Assembly: GCF_900107455.1 (NCBI RefSeq)
Contig: NZ_FNQB01000004.1
Location: 62,001-126,000, forward strand
Origin: Asanoa ishikariensis
Lineage (GTDB): Bacteria; Actinomycetota; Actinomycetes; Mycobacteriales; Micromonosporaceae
Direction of reading: 5' to 3'
Length of the DNA: 64,000 nt
Shown: positions 7,452 to 16,844 of the stretch, piece after piece
Layout: every line of letters begins with the position of its first letter
How positions within the stretch are numbered: the first letter of the stretch is position 1
Notes under the pieces: generated by a model
The model's input: the letters and a program-made list of their open reading frames with translations, nothing else
Told to the model about the DNA's origin: nothing
Databases searched by the model: none
Translations under genes and position numbers: made by a program

Positions 7452-10217
7452 ATGGAGCTGTTCGGACGTGAGGTCGAACTGGCGCGCATTTCCCGCTTCC
7501 TCGAGTCGGTGCGCGGCGGCGGCGACGTACGGATGGTCCGCGGCGAACCGGGTGTCGGGAAGTCCGCGCTCCTCACCGCCGCCGCGGAACTCGCGGTCGA
7601 CGACGGGATGCGCGTCCTACGCGCCTCCGGCTCGGAGTTCGAGGCCGACATCAGCTACTCGGTTCTCAACCAGTTGCTGCTGCCCGTCCACACCGAGATT
7701 CCGCGGCAGCCACCCGGGATGCGTGACGCACTGAACGTCGCGTTGGGTTTCGGTCCTGGTCCGCCACCGCCTGTGCTGCTGGTGTGCAACGCGGCGCTCT
7801 CACTGCTGTCGACCATCGCGCGGAAGACACCCGTCCTGCTGCTCGTCGACGACGTGCAGTGGGTCGACCGACCGAGCGCGGTCGTGCTCGGTTTCATCGC
7901 GCGACGGGTCCAAGGCACCTCGATCGGCGTCGTGGCGTCCTCGCGCATCGGCACCGAAGGTCTGCTCGACCGCCGCGGCCTCACCGAGGTGGTCGTGCAG
8001 CCGCTGAGCCCGGAGGCCGCCACGCGATTCGTCGACGCGCGTTACCCGGACCTGCTGCCGCAGGTCCGCCAGCGGCTGCTCGACCTCGCCGAGGGCAACC
8101 CGCTCGCTCTCGTCGAGTTGCCGGCCACCCTCACGGAGGTCGACCCGCCGGCCCCGCTGACGGAAACGGGCGGTGTGGGCCCTGACGTCGTCCCGCTCAA
8201 CAACCGCTTGCGGGCCGTGTTCGCCGCGCGCGTCGGCGGTCTGCCCGAGGCCACCCGGCGACTGCTGCTGCTGGCGACCTTCGAGGGCAGCGGTGAGCTC
8301 CGGGTCCTGCGTGGGATCACCAGCCTCACCGACCTGGCCCCCGCCGAACGCGCCCAACTCGTCCGGGTCGACGGCGCCACCGGCCGGATCGCCTTTCGCC
8401 ACCCACTGATCAAGTCAGCGATCGTCGCCATGTCCACACACACCGAACGGCGGGACGCCCACCTCGACATCGCCGCCGCGCTCCCGCGTGACTGGGAACG
8501 CCGCGCCTGGCACCTGGCCGCCGCGGCGGCCGATCCCGACGAGTCGATCGCGGCCATGCTCGACGAGTCGGCTCGGCGCGTCATGCAGCGCGGCGACGTA
8601 CTCGGTGCGGTGTCGGCACTGGTTCGCGCCGCCGAGTTGAGCGCTTCCGGGGAGAATCGCGCGCGGCGGCTCGCGGAGGCGGCCTACCTGGGCGCTGAGG
8701 CCGGCGGCGCACGCGATGACCTGCGCACGTTGCTGGCCGAGGCGCAGATCACCAACCCGGATCCTTCGGGGGCGCTCAACGCGGCCAGCGCGGCCGCCCT
8801 GCTGATGATCAACGGCGACGGCGACGTGCACACCGCCCATCGGCTGCTGGCCGGCGCCATCGAAACCGGACGGCATGGCTGGCGCGCCGACGACCCGGCG
8901 CTGGACGAGGCGATGCACACCCTGCTTCTGCTCTCCTGGTATGCCGGCACGCCCGAGCACTGGGCGGTTTTCAACCGCGCCCTCGACCGGCTCACTCCCG
9001 GGCCGTCGGACATCCTCGCGGTGATGAGCAAGACGTTCCCAGACCCGGTACGCACCGGCGCGGCCGCGAGAACCGACCTGGACGCCCTGCTCGCCACCCT
9101 CGCCGATGAGGACGACCTCACCAGGGCCATGCGCATCGGCACCGCCGCGGTGTACGTCGACCGGCTCGCCGAGATCCGGGAGTCGGCGTGGCGCCTGGTC
9201 CAGCAGGGCCGGGACGGCGGTGCACCGCGTCGTCAGCTCGGGGCGCTCATGCACTTGGGTCTCGACGGCTACCTCACCGGCCGGTGGGACGAAGCCGAGG
9301 AACTGGCGAAAGAGGGCCAGAAACTCTGCGCTGAGGCTGGCCTGCCTTTTCTCACCTGGTATTTCCTGTTCAACCGGGCAAACATCGCGGCCGGCCGTGG
9401 TCTGACCGACGAGGCCTATGCGCTGGCCGACGAGATAACCCGCTGGGCGCTCCCGCGAGGAGTCGCCGGAGCCACGGCCATCGCGCACTATCCACGTACG
9501 ATCGCCGCCGCGGCCGAGGGCGACTTCCAGTCCGCCTATCTCCACGCCACTGCCATCAGTCCCGTCGGAGTGCTGGCACCGTACGTACCGGTCGCCATGT
9601 GGGCCGTCCTCGATCTCGTCGAAGCCGCACTGCGTACCGGCCGGACGACCGAGGCACGAGCCCACGCCGACGCCGTACGCAGGGCGAACCTGGCGGGGAT
9701 CTCTCCCCGGATGGCGCTGATCCAGCGTGGCGTCGACGCTCTCGTCCTCGACGACGACGAGGCGGGCCGGCACCTCGAGGAGATGCTCAGCTCCTCCGCC
9801 GCGCAAAGGTGGCGTTTCGAGGCCTGTCGCATCCGGCTGGCCTTCGCCGAAAAGCTGCGCCGAGGCAAATCCTTCGCCCGCGCCCGCGAACATCTGCTCG
9901 AGGCTCGCACCGGCTTCGCCGCCATCGGCGCCGAGCCGTGGTTGACCCGCAGTGCGCAAGAACTACGGGCCACCGGATATCGCCCGGCCATCGCCGAAGA
10001 GCCGGGACCGGTCACGCTGACCACCCAGGAGCTCGAGATCGCCCGCCTGGCCGCGAGCGGCCTGAGCAACAAACAGATCGGTGAGCGATTGTTCCTGTCT
10101 CATCGCACGGTCGGCGCCCACCTCTATCGGATCTTCCCGAAACTAGGGATCTCCTCCCGCGCTGGCCTGCGCGACGCGCTGTCCACCGACCACCCCTCGC
10201 CACAGGCAAATGACTGA
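7452..10217 (+). CDS. LAL-family LuxR transcriptional regulator (copy 2)
   Basis: A 921-residue paralogue of the 1416-4160 regulator, collinear along its whole length: FGREVEL start, Walker A GEPGVGKS, Walker B LLLVDDVQWVD, helical repeat middle and C-terminal LuxR helix-turn-helix (LTTQELEIARLAASGLSNKQIG ... HRTVGAHLYRIFPKLGI). The ATG at 7452 follows GGAGG by eight bases. The frame is open further upstream, but that part lacks domain features and has no counterpart in the paralogue. Together the two LAL genes flank the P450, thioesterase, metallo-hydrolase and sigma factor genes, which suggests duplication and shared or layered control of that block. Confidence 0.93.
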   Translation: MELFGREVELARISRFLESVRGGGDVRMVRGEPGVGKSALLTAAAELAVDDGMRVLRASGSEFEADISYSVLNQLLLPVHTEIPRQPPGMRDALNVALGFGPGPPPPVLLVCNAALSLLSTIARKTPVLLLVDDVQWVDRPSAVVLGFIARRVQGTSIGVVASSRIGTEGLLDRRGLTEVVVQPLSPEAATRFVDARYPDLLPQVRQRLLDLAEGNPLALVELPATLTEVDPPAPLTETGGVGPDVVPLNNRLRAVFAARVGGLPEATRRLLLLATFEGSGELRVLRGITSLTDLAPAERAQLVRVDGATGRIAFRHPLIKSAIVAMSTHTERRDAHLDIAAALPRDWERRAWHLAAAAADPDESIAAMLDESARRVMQRGDVLGAVSALVRAAELSASGENRARRLAEAAYLGAEAGGARDDLRTLLAEAQITNPDPSGALNAASAAALLMINGDGDVHTAHRLLAGAIETGRHGWRADDPALDEAMHTLLLLSWYAGTPEHWAVFNRALDRLTPGPSDILAVMSKTFPDPVRTGAAARTDLDALLATLADEDDLTRAMRIGTAAVYVDRLAEIRESAWRLVQQGRDGGAPRRQLGALMHLGLDGYLTGRWDEAEELAKEGQKLCAEAGLPFLTWYFLFNRANIAAGRGLTDEAYALADEITRWALPRGVAGATAIAHYPRTIAAAAEGDFQSAYLHATAISPVGVLAPYVPVAMWAVLDLVEAALRTGRTTEARAHADAVRRANLAGISPRMALIQRGVDALVLDDDEAGRHLEEMLSSSAAQRWRFEACRIRLAFAEKLRRGKSFARAREHLLEARTGFAAIGAEPWLTRSAQELRATGYRPAIAEEPGPVTLTTQELEIARLAASGLSNKQIGERLFLSHRTVGAHLYRIFPKLGISSRAGLRDALSTDHPSPQAND

Positions 10218-10251
10218 TTCTCGCCGCTCCCTTCTGGTCGAGCCTGGAGCC

Positions 10252-10516
10252 ATGAACACCACGTTCAAGGCCGGCTTCGCGGCGGATGCCAGCGACGCCG
10301 GTGACGAACGCCGCCTGGCGCGGCAAGCCGAGTTGGGCTGTCATCGCGACGGAGGACAAGTCGTTCGACCAGGCGATGCTGCAGCACATGGCCAAGCGCA
10401 TGGGCGCGACGATCACCAACGTCTCGGCCAGCCATGCCCTGTACCTGACGCAGGCCGGCGTCGTCTCCGACGTCATCGTGACCGCCGCACAGAACGCCGC
10501 CGGCGAAACTCGCTGA
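10252..10516 (+). pseudogene. Alpha/beta-hydrolase C-terminal remnant
   Basis: Only the C-terminal third of an alpha/beta-hydrolase is recognisable: KPSWAVIATEDKSFD, then MLQHMAKRMGATITNV and SASHALYLTQ with the catalytic His environment, then a typical C-terminal helix and stop at 10516. The preceding stretch FKAGFAAD lies in a different frame (ATG 10252), so there is a frameshift near 10285 besides loss of the N-terminal catalytic core including the nucleophile. A short expressed fragment is possible but unlikely to be an enzyme. Confidence 0.65.
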
Positions 10517-10528
10517 CACCCGACCACT

Positions 10529-13180
10529 TCACCCCGGGCCGGCTCGCACGCACGGTGTGAGCCGGCCCTGAGCCTGCCGCAACGATCCTCCTCCGTGGAC
10601 GTCGTCGCCGCGCTCCGTCTCCGCGACGACGCCCTGCAACCCCAGCCGTTCCCCGTCGCGCCGGGCCTGGTCGTACCGGTCGGGGCCGAGCCGCTGCCGC
10701 AGTGTCGCGTTGTCCTCGCCCAGAGTCGGCCACGGCGGCACGTACGCCGTCATCCAGAGCACGCTCGACGGCGTCTGGAAGGTGGCTGCCGCGGCACCCA
10801 ACCGCACCGCCCGCACCCATCGACCTCGGGCGCTTTCCAGGTCGGCGAGCGCGACCAGGAACAGGCCCACGCTGGAGACGTCCCCGCTGGCGGCTGACTC
10901 GCGCAGACCCGCCCGCAGGCTCTCGTGCGCGCTGACCGAGTCGCCGCGCGCGACGGCGATCACCGCGGCCGTGTAGCGGGCCACGACGAGGCCGAGGTCG
11001 TCGCCGACGCGGGCGGAGATCCGTTGCGCCTCCGCAAGGTGCAGGGCGGCCGCGTCCGGGTCGCCGGTGCGCAGCGAGACCATGCCGAGCCGGCTGTGGA
11101 ACAGGCTGGTCAACCAGTGCTCGTCGGTGCGAACGGCCAGCTCGTACGCCTTCCCGAGCAGCTCGCGGGCCTGTTCGAAGTCGCCTGCTTGGGCGGCGTA
11201 GCTCGCCAGCGGACCGAGCGCCCGTGCCTCCACGGCGTTGTCGCCCGCTTCGCGGGCCAGCACGCGGGCCTCTTCGAACGCCGGGCGTGCCCGATCATGT
11301 TGGTGGGACACGAACTCCATCGCGGCGGACGCGACCAGGGCCCGGCCACGCAGGGCTGGTGGCAGCAGGTCGCGCTGTTCGAGGATTCGGCGCAGGTAGC
11401 GCACGGCCTCGTCGAGGTAGCCGCGGCGCCACCAGAGCTGCCAGATCGACCAGCCGATCCGGACGGCGTCGGCGGGCCGGCGCCGCTCGAGGAGCCAGTC
11501 GAGCGCGGCGTCGAAGTTGCCGTGGTCCCGGTCCAGTCGCTCCAGCCACTCCGCCGACGCACCGGTGTTGAGGTGTGGCTCGGCGTTCGCCGCGACGGCC
11601 AGGTAGTGCGCGGCGTGCCGCTCCCGGACGGCGTCGCCCTCGTCGGCGAGCCGCTCCCGGGCGAAGTCGCGCACGCTGTCGAGCACCTTGAACCGGACGG
11701 GCTCGTCGACGGTGTCCGGTTCCACGAGCGCGGCGTCCACAAGGGATTCCAGGGTGACGAGGACGTCGGTGTCGTCCTCGCCGGCAACTGCCTCGACGGC
11801 GGCGAGGTCGAAGCCGCCCGCGAACGCGCCGATGCGGGTGAAGAGCCGTTGCGCGTCCGGAGGCAGGAGGTCGTAGCTCCAGGCCAGGGTGTCGCGCAGC
11901 GTGCGCTGCCGGGCCGGCCGGTCGCGGGGACCGCGGGTGAGCAGGCTGAGCTGGTCGTCGAGGCGGGCGGCGATGGCCGACGGTGGCAGGAGCGGCACGC
12001 GGGCGGCGGCGAGCTCGATGGCGAGCGGCAGGCCGTTGAGCCGGCGGGTGATCTCCAGGATCGGGCCGGCGTTCTCGTCGGTCAGCGTGAATCGCCGGTC
12101 GGCCGCGCGGGCGCGGTCGACGAAGAGCTGGACGGCGCTGAACCCCGCCGCGAACGCCGCGGACGCCGTCCGGGTCGACGGCGGCGGCGTGCGCAGCGGC
12201 TGGACGGTGAACACCCGCTCGGCGGTCAGCCGCAGCGGCGCACGGCTGGTCACCAGCGCGGTGACGCCGGGCGCCGCGCGCAGCAGCGCGGCCAGGTGCG
12301 GTGCGCTGCCGGCGACCTGCTCGAAGTTGTCGACGACGAGCAGCAGCCGCTTGGCGCGCAGGAACGAGGTGGTGTCGTCCAGCGAGCGCACCCCGCCGGA
12401 GGTACGCAGCCGCAGGGATCGGGCGAACGCCTCGCCGACCGCGGCGGGGTTGGTCGCGGCGGACAGGTCGACATAGCGGACCCCGTCGGGGTAGCCGGCG
12501 GAGACCCGCTCCGCGACCGCGGCGGCCAGCCGGGTCTTGCCGACGCCGCCCGGGCCGGCCAGCGTCACAAGCCGCACCCGCTCGTCGGTCACCAGCGCGC
12601 GGAGCAGGTCGAGGTCGGCCTCCCGGTCGAGCAGCGCGGTGCGCGGCACCGGCAGGCGGTGCACGTCCGCCGGCTCCGACTCGCGCGGTGCAAGACCGCC
12701 GGTGCGCTCGAAGCGCTCCGAGAGCAGCACCGCGATGTCCTGCTGGACCAGACCGCGCAGCTCCTCGGTCGAACTGAAGACGCGATACGACAGCTCGCCC
12801 TTCTGCCGGATCGAGTCGAGCAGCCTCTCCAGGCGCGGATCGCGGTCCGGTGCCGGCTCCCGCACGTAGATGAGCCGTGGCATCGTTTCCGCGGCGAGCC
12901 GGAACTCGTCCTCCAGGCCGGAGATGTCCATCCCCGGGCCGACCCAGCCGTAACTCCGGTCGTACACGCCGATGTAGATCTGGCTCTGCGCCAAGTAGGA
13001 CCGGTAGACCTCGCGCGGCGGGTGCGCCCGGGCCCCGGCCTCGAACATCACCGGGTGCAGACGCAGCGCGGTCACGGCCTCCCGCACCACCGCGCGCTCG
13101 GCGGCGAGCTCCGTGAGCGTCGAGCTGACGAACACCCGCAGCCGCTGGTCCGGAGTCAGGATGGCCCCTGGATCAGTCAT
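10529..13180 (-). CDS. DUF4062-STAND ATPase with TPR-like C-terminus
   Basis: 883 residues. The N-terminus, residues about 12-110, is a DUF4062 domain (LRVFVSSTLTEL, then YIGVYDRSYGWV). An NB-ARC/AAA-type ATPase follows with Walker A LAGPGGVGKTRLA, Walker B RLLLVVDNFEQV, the sensor motif VTSRAPL and GLPLAIELAAARV. The C-terminal half is helical TPR-like. No DNA-binding domain is present, unlike AfsR-type regulators with a similar ATPase. STAND proteins act as ligand-triggered switches, and DUF4062 is the likely effector or adaptor module. The start ATG overlaps the stop of the upstream FAD oxidase gene by 4 bases, so the two are translationally coupled. Confidence 0.85.
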   Translation of the reverse strand: MTDPGAILTPDQRLRVFVSSTLTELAAERAVVREAVTALRLHPVMFEAGARAHPPREVYRSYLAQSQIYIGVYDRSYGWVGPGMDISGLEDEFRLAAETMPRLIYVREPAPDRDPRLERLLDSIRQKGELSYRVFSSTEELRGLVQQDIAVLLSERFERTGGLAPRESEPADVHRLPVPRTALLDREADLDLLRALVTDERVRLVTLAGPGGVGKTRLAAAVAERVSAGYPDGVRYVDLSAATNPAAVGEAFARSLRLRTSGGVRSLDDTTSFLRAKRLLLVVDNFEQVAGSAPHLAALLRAAPGVTALVTSRAPLRLTAERVFTVQPLRTPPPSTRTASAAFAAGFSAVQLFVDRARAADRRFTLTDENAGPILEITRRLNGLPLAIELAAARVPLLPPSAIAARLDDQLSLLTRGPRDRPARQRTLRDTLAWSYDLLPPDAQRLFTRIGAFAGGFDLAAVEAVAGEDDTDVLVTLESLVDAALVEPDTVDEPVRFKVLDSVRDFARERLADEGDAVRERHAAHYLAVAANAEPHLNTGASAEWLERLDRDHGNFDAALDWLLERRRPADAVRIGWSIWQLWWRRGYLDEAVRYLRRILEQRDLLPPALRGRALVASAAMEFVSHQHDRARPAFEEARVLAREAGDNAVEARALGPLASYAAQAGDFEQARELLGKAYELAVRTDEHWLTSLFHSRLGMVSLRTGDPDAAALHLAEAQRISARVGDDLGLVVARYTAAVIAVARGDSVSAHESLRAGLRESAASGDVSSVGLFLVALADLESARGRWVRAVRLGAAAATFQTPSSVLWMTAYVPPWPTLGEDNATLRQRLGPDRYDQARRDGERLGLQGVVAETERGDDVHGGGSLRQAQGRLTPCVRAGPG

Positions 13181-14571
13181 GCCTGCCGGGGCCGAACGGT
13201 GTGGTTCATCCGGAACATGGTGTGCGGGTCGAACCGCTGCTTGATGGCGAGGAGACGGTCGTAGTTATCCGCTCCGTAGACCTCGCTCAGCGTGTGCGGA
13301 TCGAGTGCTTCCTCCGGGGACAGGAAGTTCAGCATCCGCCGGTGTTTCAGGTCGGCCCACGGGCGCATCGCCGCGAACAGGCGCTCCAACTGGTCGTGCA
13401 GCACCGGGATCAACGCACCGTCGCCGACCCCGAACGCGAATAGCTGGTACGGCAATCCGCGGCTGGGCACGAAGTCGGGCCTGGCCGGCACCCGGTCCAG
13501 CGCTCCGCCGAGGGCTCGCAGTTCGATGCTGGCCAGCAGGCTGCCGCTACCCAGCCCGGTCAGCCCGACCAATGTCTCCAAGGCCTCGTCGGGCAGCGCG
13601 GCCAGGCCGAGGCTGCGGTCCTGGTAGGGGATCGGACCCACCGGGTCGTTGTGCAGCGCCGCGGCCTCCCGGTAGGGCTGCTGGGCGATGGTGTCCAGGA
13701 GCCTGGTGCCGACGCCTCGCATCGGTTCCAGCAGGGCGCGGCCTGTCGCGGCCGGCCCGAGGTAGGCGTATCGGACGTGCACGACATGCGAGCCGTGCAG
13801 CACTTCGGGGTACTCGTCGATCGGAGGAAGATTCTGGATCGCGACCGACGTGGTGGCCTGCTTCGGCAGTCTCGCGGCCCAGTCGCGCCACGTGTGCAGG
13901 ACCTCTTTGATCTGACTGGCCGGAAAGTAGATGCCGCCGGCGAAGACCGAGGTCACCCGAAAGAGCGCGATCTCCATGGCCGTGACGACGCCGAAGTTGC
14001 CCTTCCCGCCGCGCAGCGCCGCGAACAACTCGGGTTCCGCCTCGGCGCTCACCGTTCGAAGCTGCGCGTCGGCGGTGACGATGTCGAATGACCGCACATG
14101 GTCGGAGGCGTAGCCGTGCGGCCGGCCGAAGATCGGGCTCTGGCCGCCACCAAGGGCGTAGCCGATGACGGCCACGGTGGTAGAGGAGCCGCTCATTGGC
14201 GCGAGCCCGTACGGTGTCGTCGCATCGATCACCTCGGACCAGCGCGCAGCCCCCGTCACCCGCGCCGTTGCCCGATCGACGTCGACCGTGACACCGCTGA
14301 GGCGATCGAGCGTCACGAGCAAGGCGTCCTGCGCGGTGTACGGCTGCATGTGTCCGCCGCCGCGGATGGCGACGGCGAGCCCGAACCTCGCGGCGAAGCG
14401 GATCGCGGCCTGCACGTCGCCCGGGCTCGTGGCGCCAACGGCCACCACAGGCCGCAGCGGGGTCAACAGGTTGTAGGTGAAGCATTCGGCGTCGTACCCG
14501 GGGTCGGTGGGGCGGAGGACGGGGCCGTCGACCTCTTCCGCCAGTTGCTGGAAATCAGTGTCCGTTGCCAT
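13177..14571 (-). CDS. FAD-binding (berberine-bridge-type) oxidoreductase
   Basis: 464 residues with the PP-loop AIRGGGHMQPY, whose His is the usual covalent FAD attachment site, and the second FAD motif ALGGGQSPIFGRPHGYASDHV. The C-terminal BBE segment YGADNYDRLLAIKQRFDPHTMFR is complete. No secretion signal is visible. Family members oxidise sugars, alkaloids or polyketide intermediates with oxygen. The ATG at 14571 has only a weak ribosome site. Its stop overlaps the start of the STAND ATPase gene (ATGA, 13177-13180), an unusual pairing of an oxidase with a STAND switch. Confidence 0.9.
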   Translation of the reverse strand: MATDTDFQQLAEEVDGPVLRPTDPGYDAECFTYNLLTPLRPVVAVGATSPGDVQAAIRFAARFGLAVAIRGGGHMQPYTAQDALLVTLDRLSGVTVDVDRATARVTGAARWSEVIDATTPYGLAPMSGSSTTVAVIGYALGGGQSPIFGRPHGYASDHVRSFDIVTADAQLRTVSAEAEPELFAALRGGKGNFGVVTAMEIALFRVTSVFAGGIYFPASQIKEVLHTWRDWAARLPKQATTSVAIQNLPPIDEYPEVLHGSHVVHVRYAYLGPAATGRALLEPMRGVGTRLLDTIAQQPYREAAALHNDPVGPIPYQDRSLGLAALPDEALETLVGLTGLGSGSLLASIELRALGGALDRVPARPDFVPSRGLPYQLFAFGVGDGALIPVLHDQLERLFAAMRPWADLKHRRMLNFLSPEEALDPHTLSEVYGADNYDRLLAIKQRFDPHTMFRMNHTVRPRQA

Positions 14572-14827
14572 GACCTTGACGACGAGAATCGTCCGGCAGG
14601 TCTCACCACAGTGACGGTGGCCACGGTCACAGGAAGATCGTGGGTGTCGCCGGGCGAAGGCCGCCCGGAGGGGGTCGACCGGGCAGCCTGCCGTCCTGGC
14701 CGCGGTCGACCGTCGGCAACCGCGCTGACCTCGAAACGGTGTTTACCGGACACCGCCCGGAAGCAGGCCTACCGTTTTGGAGTGATACGGCTAGGAGCTA
14801 CCCAGAACCACGATGAGGAACACCGAT

Positions 14828-15835
14828 ATGGCTGATCCGATGAAGGCCGTTGTGCTCGCCCGTTTCGGAGGGGCCGATGCTTTCGAGTTGCGCGACGTCT
14901 CCGTGCCGCAGGTCGAGCCCCGCCAGGTGCGGGTGCGCGTGCATGCGACCGCCGTCAACCCGCTCGACTATCAGATCCGTCGCGGCGACTACGCGGATGA
15001 TGTGCCGCTCCCGGCGATCATCGGGCACGACATCTCGGGCGTGATCGAGGAAGTCGGATCACACGTGACCGAGTTCCGCGCCGGCGATGCGGTGTACTAC
15101 ACGCCCCGGATCTTCGGCGGTCCCGGCTCGTACGCCGAGCAGCACGTCGCCGACGTCGACCTCGTCGGCCGGAAGCCGGAGAACCTCAGTCACCTGGAGG
15201 CGGCGAGCCTGACTCTCGTCGGCGGAACGGTCTGGGAGGCCCTGGTGACGCGAGCTCAGCTCACCGTGGGGGAGACGATCCTCATCCACGGAGGCGCGGG
15301 CGGTGTCGGCACGATCGCGATCCAGATCGCGAAGGCGATCGGCGCACGAGTGATCACCACCGCGAAAGCCGGCGACCATGAGTTCGTGGGTTCTCTCGGA
15401 GCGGATGCGGCGATCGACTTCACCTCGACGGACTACGTCGATGCCGTGGCCGAGATGACGCGAGGCAAGGGGGTCGACGTCGTCTTCGACACGATCGGTG
15501 GCGACACGCTGACCCGAAGCCCGCTGACGCTTGCCGACTTCGGACGCGTCGTCAGCATCGTCGACATCGCGCAGCCGCAGAACCTCATCGAGGCGTGGGG
15601 CAGGAACGCCGCCTATCACTTCGTCTTCGCACGACAGAGCCGAGGAAAGCTGGACGGGCTCACCACGCTGGTCGAGCGCAGTCTCGTGAAGCCGGTCATC
15701 GGCGCGACTCTTCCGCTCGCTCGAATGGGCGAGGCTCATGAACTGCTGGAGAACAGGCGGTCGTACGCACTCCGCGGCAAGGTCGCGATCGATGTGGCGG
15801 GCGAAACCGTTGCGCTTCCCCCTCGCATCTCGTAG
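14828..15835 (+). CDS. Zinc-independent MDR-family quinone/NADPH oxidoreductase
   Basis: About 335 residues from ATG 14828, which has GAGGAA seven bases upstream. An in-frame ATG at 14813 is less well placed. The GroES-like N-terminal half contains [12 protein letters not shown] and [12 protein letters not shown]. The Rossmann half has the NADPH motif [21 protein letters not shown]. The structural zinc cysteines of alcohol dehydrogenases are absent. It probably reduces quinones or enones with NADPH. It stands alone, divergent from the FAD oxidase gene across about 256 bases in which I see no other gene. Confidence 0.9.
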   Translation: MADPMKAVVLARFGGADAFELRDVSVPQVEPRQVRVRVHATAVNPLDYQIRRGDYADDVPLPAIIGHDISGVIEEVGSHVTEFRAGDAVYYTPRIFGGPGSYAEQHVADVDLVGRKPENLSHLEAASLTLVGGTVWEALVTRAQLTVGETILIHGGAGGVGTIAIQIAKAIGARVITTAKAGDHEFVGSLGADAAIDFTSTDYVDAVAEMTRGKGVDVVFDTIGGDTLTRSPLTLADFGRVVSIVDIAQPQNLIEAWGRNAAYHFVFARQSRGKLDGLTTLVERSLVKPVIGATLPLARMGEAHELLENRRSYALRGKVAIDVAGETVALPPRIS

Positions 15836-15908
15836 CGGACCGCTCCAGACACTCGCGCGACGCAGGCGATGGATCACTCGCACCACAATGGACGTTCGAC
15901 GAGCGACG

Positions 15909-16322
15909 TTATGCGCGAGCCAACACGCTTACGCGGCCGGGCTCGCCGTCGCACTCGACGACGGTGAGGTCCTGGCCCTCGACTAGACGGCGGAGGGAGT
16001 TCAGGTCATAGAAGCGAACGACGCCGGCACGAGCTGGTAGCACATCGCGCGCAGCCGCCAGTACGGCGTGTCCGCGCGACTTCGACCATCCGAGGTGACC
16101 CGTCGACACCGACGACTCGTAACCGCGCCGTGCGAGTGCGAGCGCGTGCGCGCCGGGCCCGCATCCGAGATCGGCTACAGGTCCGGGCGGTGCGACGACG
16201 TTGGCGAGCTCATCGACGGTCCGCTCGACCAGCTCACGTTGCCCCGACTCGTCGCGTCGCCGCTCCCAGGCCGCGCTCTCACGGTCGTACATGAAGCGAA
16301 AGAACCAGTGCGGGGCAGGCAT
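15909..16322 (-). pseudogene. Class I SAM-dependent methyltransferase with internal deletion
   Basis: The frame of 137 codons begins like an intact methyltransferase (HWFFRFMYDRESAAWERRR, then motif I VADLGCGPGAHALALARRGYE). It then jumps through an atypical stretch to an ordinary C-terminal end (VVRFYDLNSLRRLVEGQDLTVVECDGEPGR). The central Rossmann segment with motifs II to IV, usually about 80 residues, is missing while the frame is retained. The SAM-binding loop alone cannot make a complete fold, so I call it a pseudogene, though the reading frame is intact and may be expressed. Confidence 0.6.
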
Positions 16323-16452
16323 GGCGTCGACGCTACGCGTGCCGCGGCGCGGCGCGTCGACCCGAGGCTGCCGAGCTGCTGTGTGCGGGTCACGATCGAC
16401 ACATCGTGGGCTGGGGTGGCACGTCCAGGCGAGCTGCGTCGCGGTGGTCGGC

Positions 16453-16659
16453 TCAAAATGTCAGCGGATGCAGTGGGATGTTCATGACGTCGCCGGGCCG
16501 GATCTCGGCTGTTCCCTCGACGAGGGTCACGCTGTAGCCCTGCCTGTGGACCCACGCCACAACCTGCTGGTCCGGCGGGGTGTGGATGACGTTGGTCTTG
16601 CCATCGTTCATGGCGATCAACGCTCGGAGGAGTCCGATGTCTGGCGTGAATCTCAGCAT
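16453..16659 (-). CDS. Small hypothetical protein (68 aa)
   Basis: A 68-residue frame with balanced composition (starts MLRFTPDIGLLRALIAMNDG, ends IRPGDVMNIPLHP). I do not recognise it. There is no signal peptide, cysteine or membrane segment. No clear ribosome site precedes the ATG at 16659, so expression is uncertain. It lies between the damaged methyltransferase gene and the small secreted peptide gene, all on the minus strand. Confidence 0.4.
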   Translation of the reverse strand: MLRFTPDIGLLRALIAMNDGKTNVIHTPPDQQVVAWVHRQGYSVTLVEGTAEIRPGDVMNIPLHPLTF

Positions 16660-16844
16660 GTACCGATTTTGTCCAACGGGTCCCGTCCACGGGATCGGGC
16701 GACGGGACCGCGCATCCGGCGAGGTGGATGACGGTCAAGGGGTCAGCCGAACGGCCAGGACGGAGGGGTCCGTGGTGTGGGTGAGGTCGATCTGAAGACC
16801 GGGTGTCCCGGGCGAGTCCACAGTTCGCCCGGGACGATGTCCGG

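Noticed and set aside
1-10217. A conventional antibiotic biosynthetic cluster at the left edge
   Set aside because: SARP and LAL regulators plus a P450 suggest one, but no PKS, NRPS, terpene or RiPP core gene is present in the window.
10925-13264. 779-codon plus-strand open frame opposite the STAND ATPase gene
   Set aside because: Antisense shadow caused by high GC at third positions. The translation has no motif while the minus strand encodes Walker A and B motifs.
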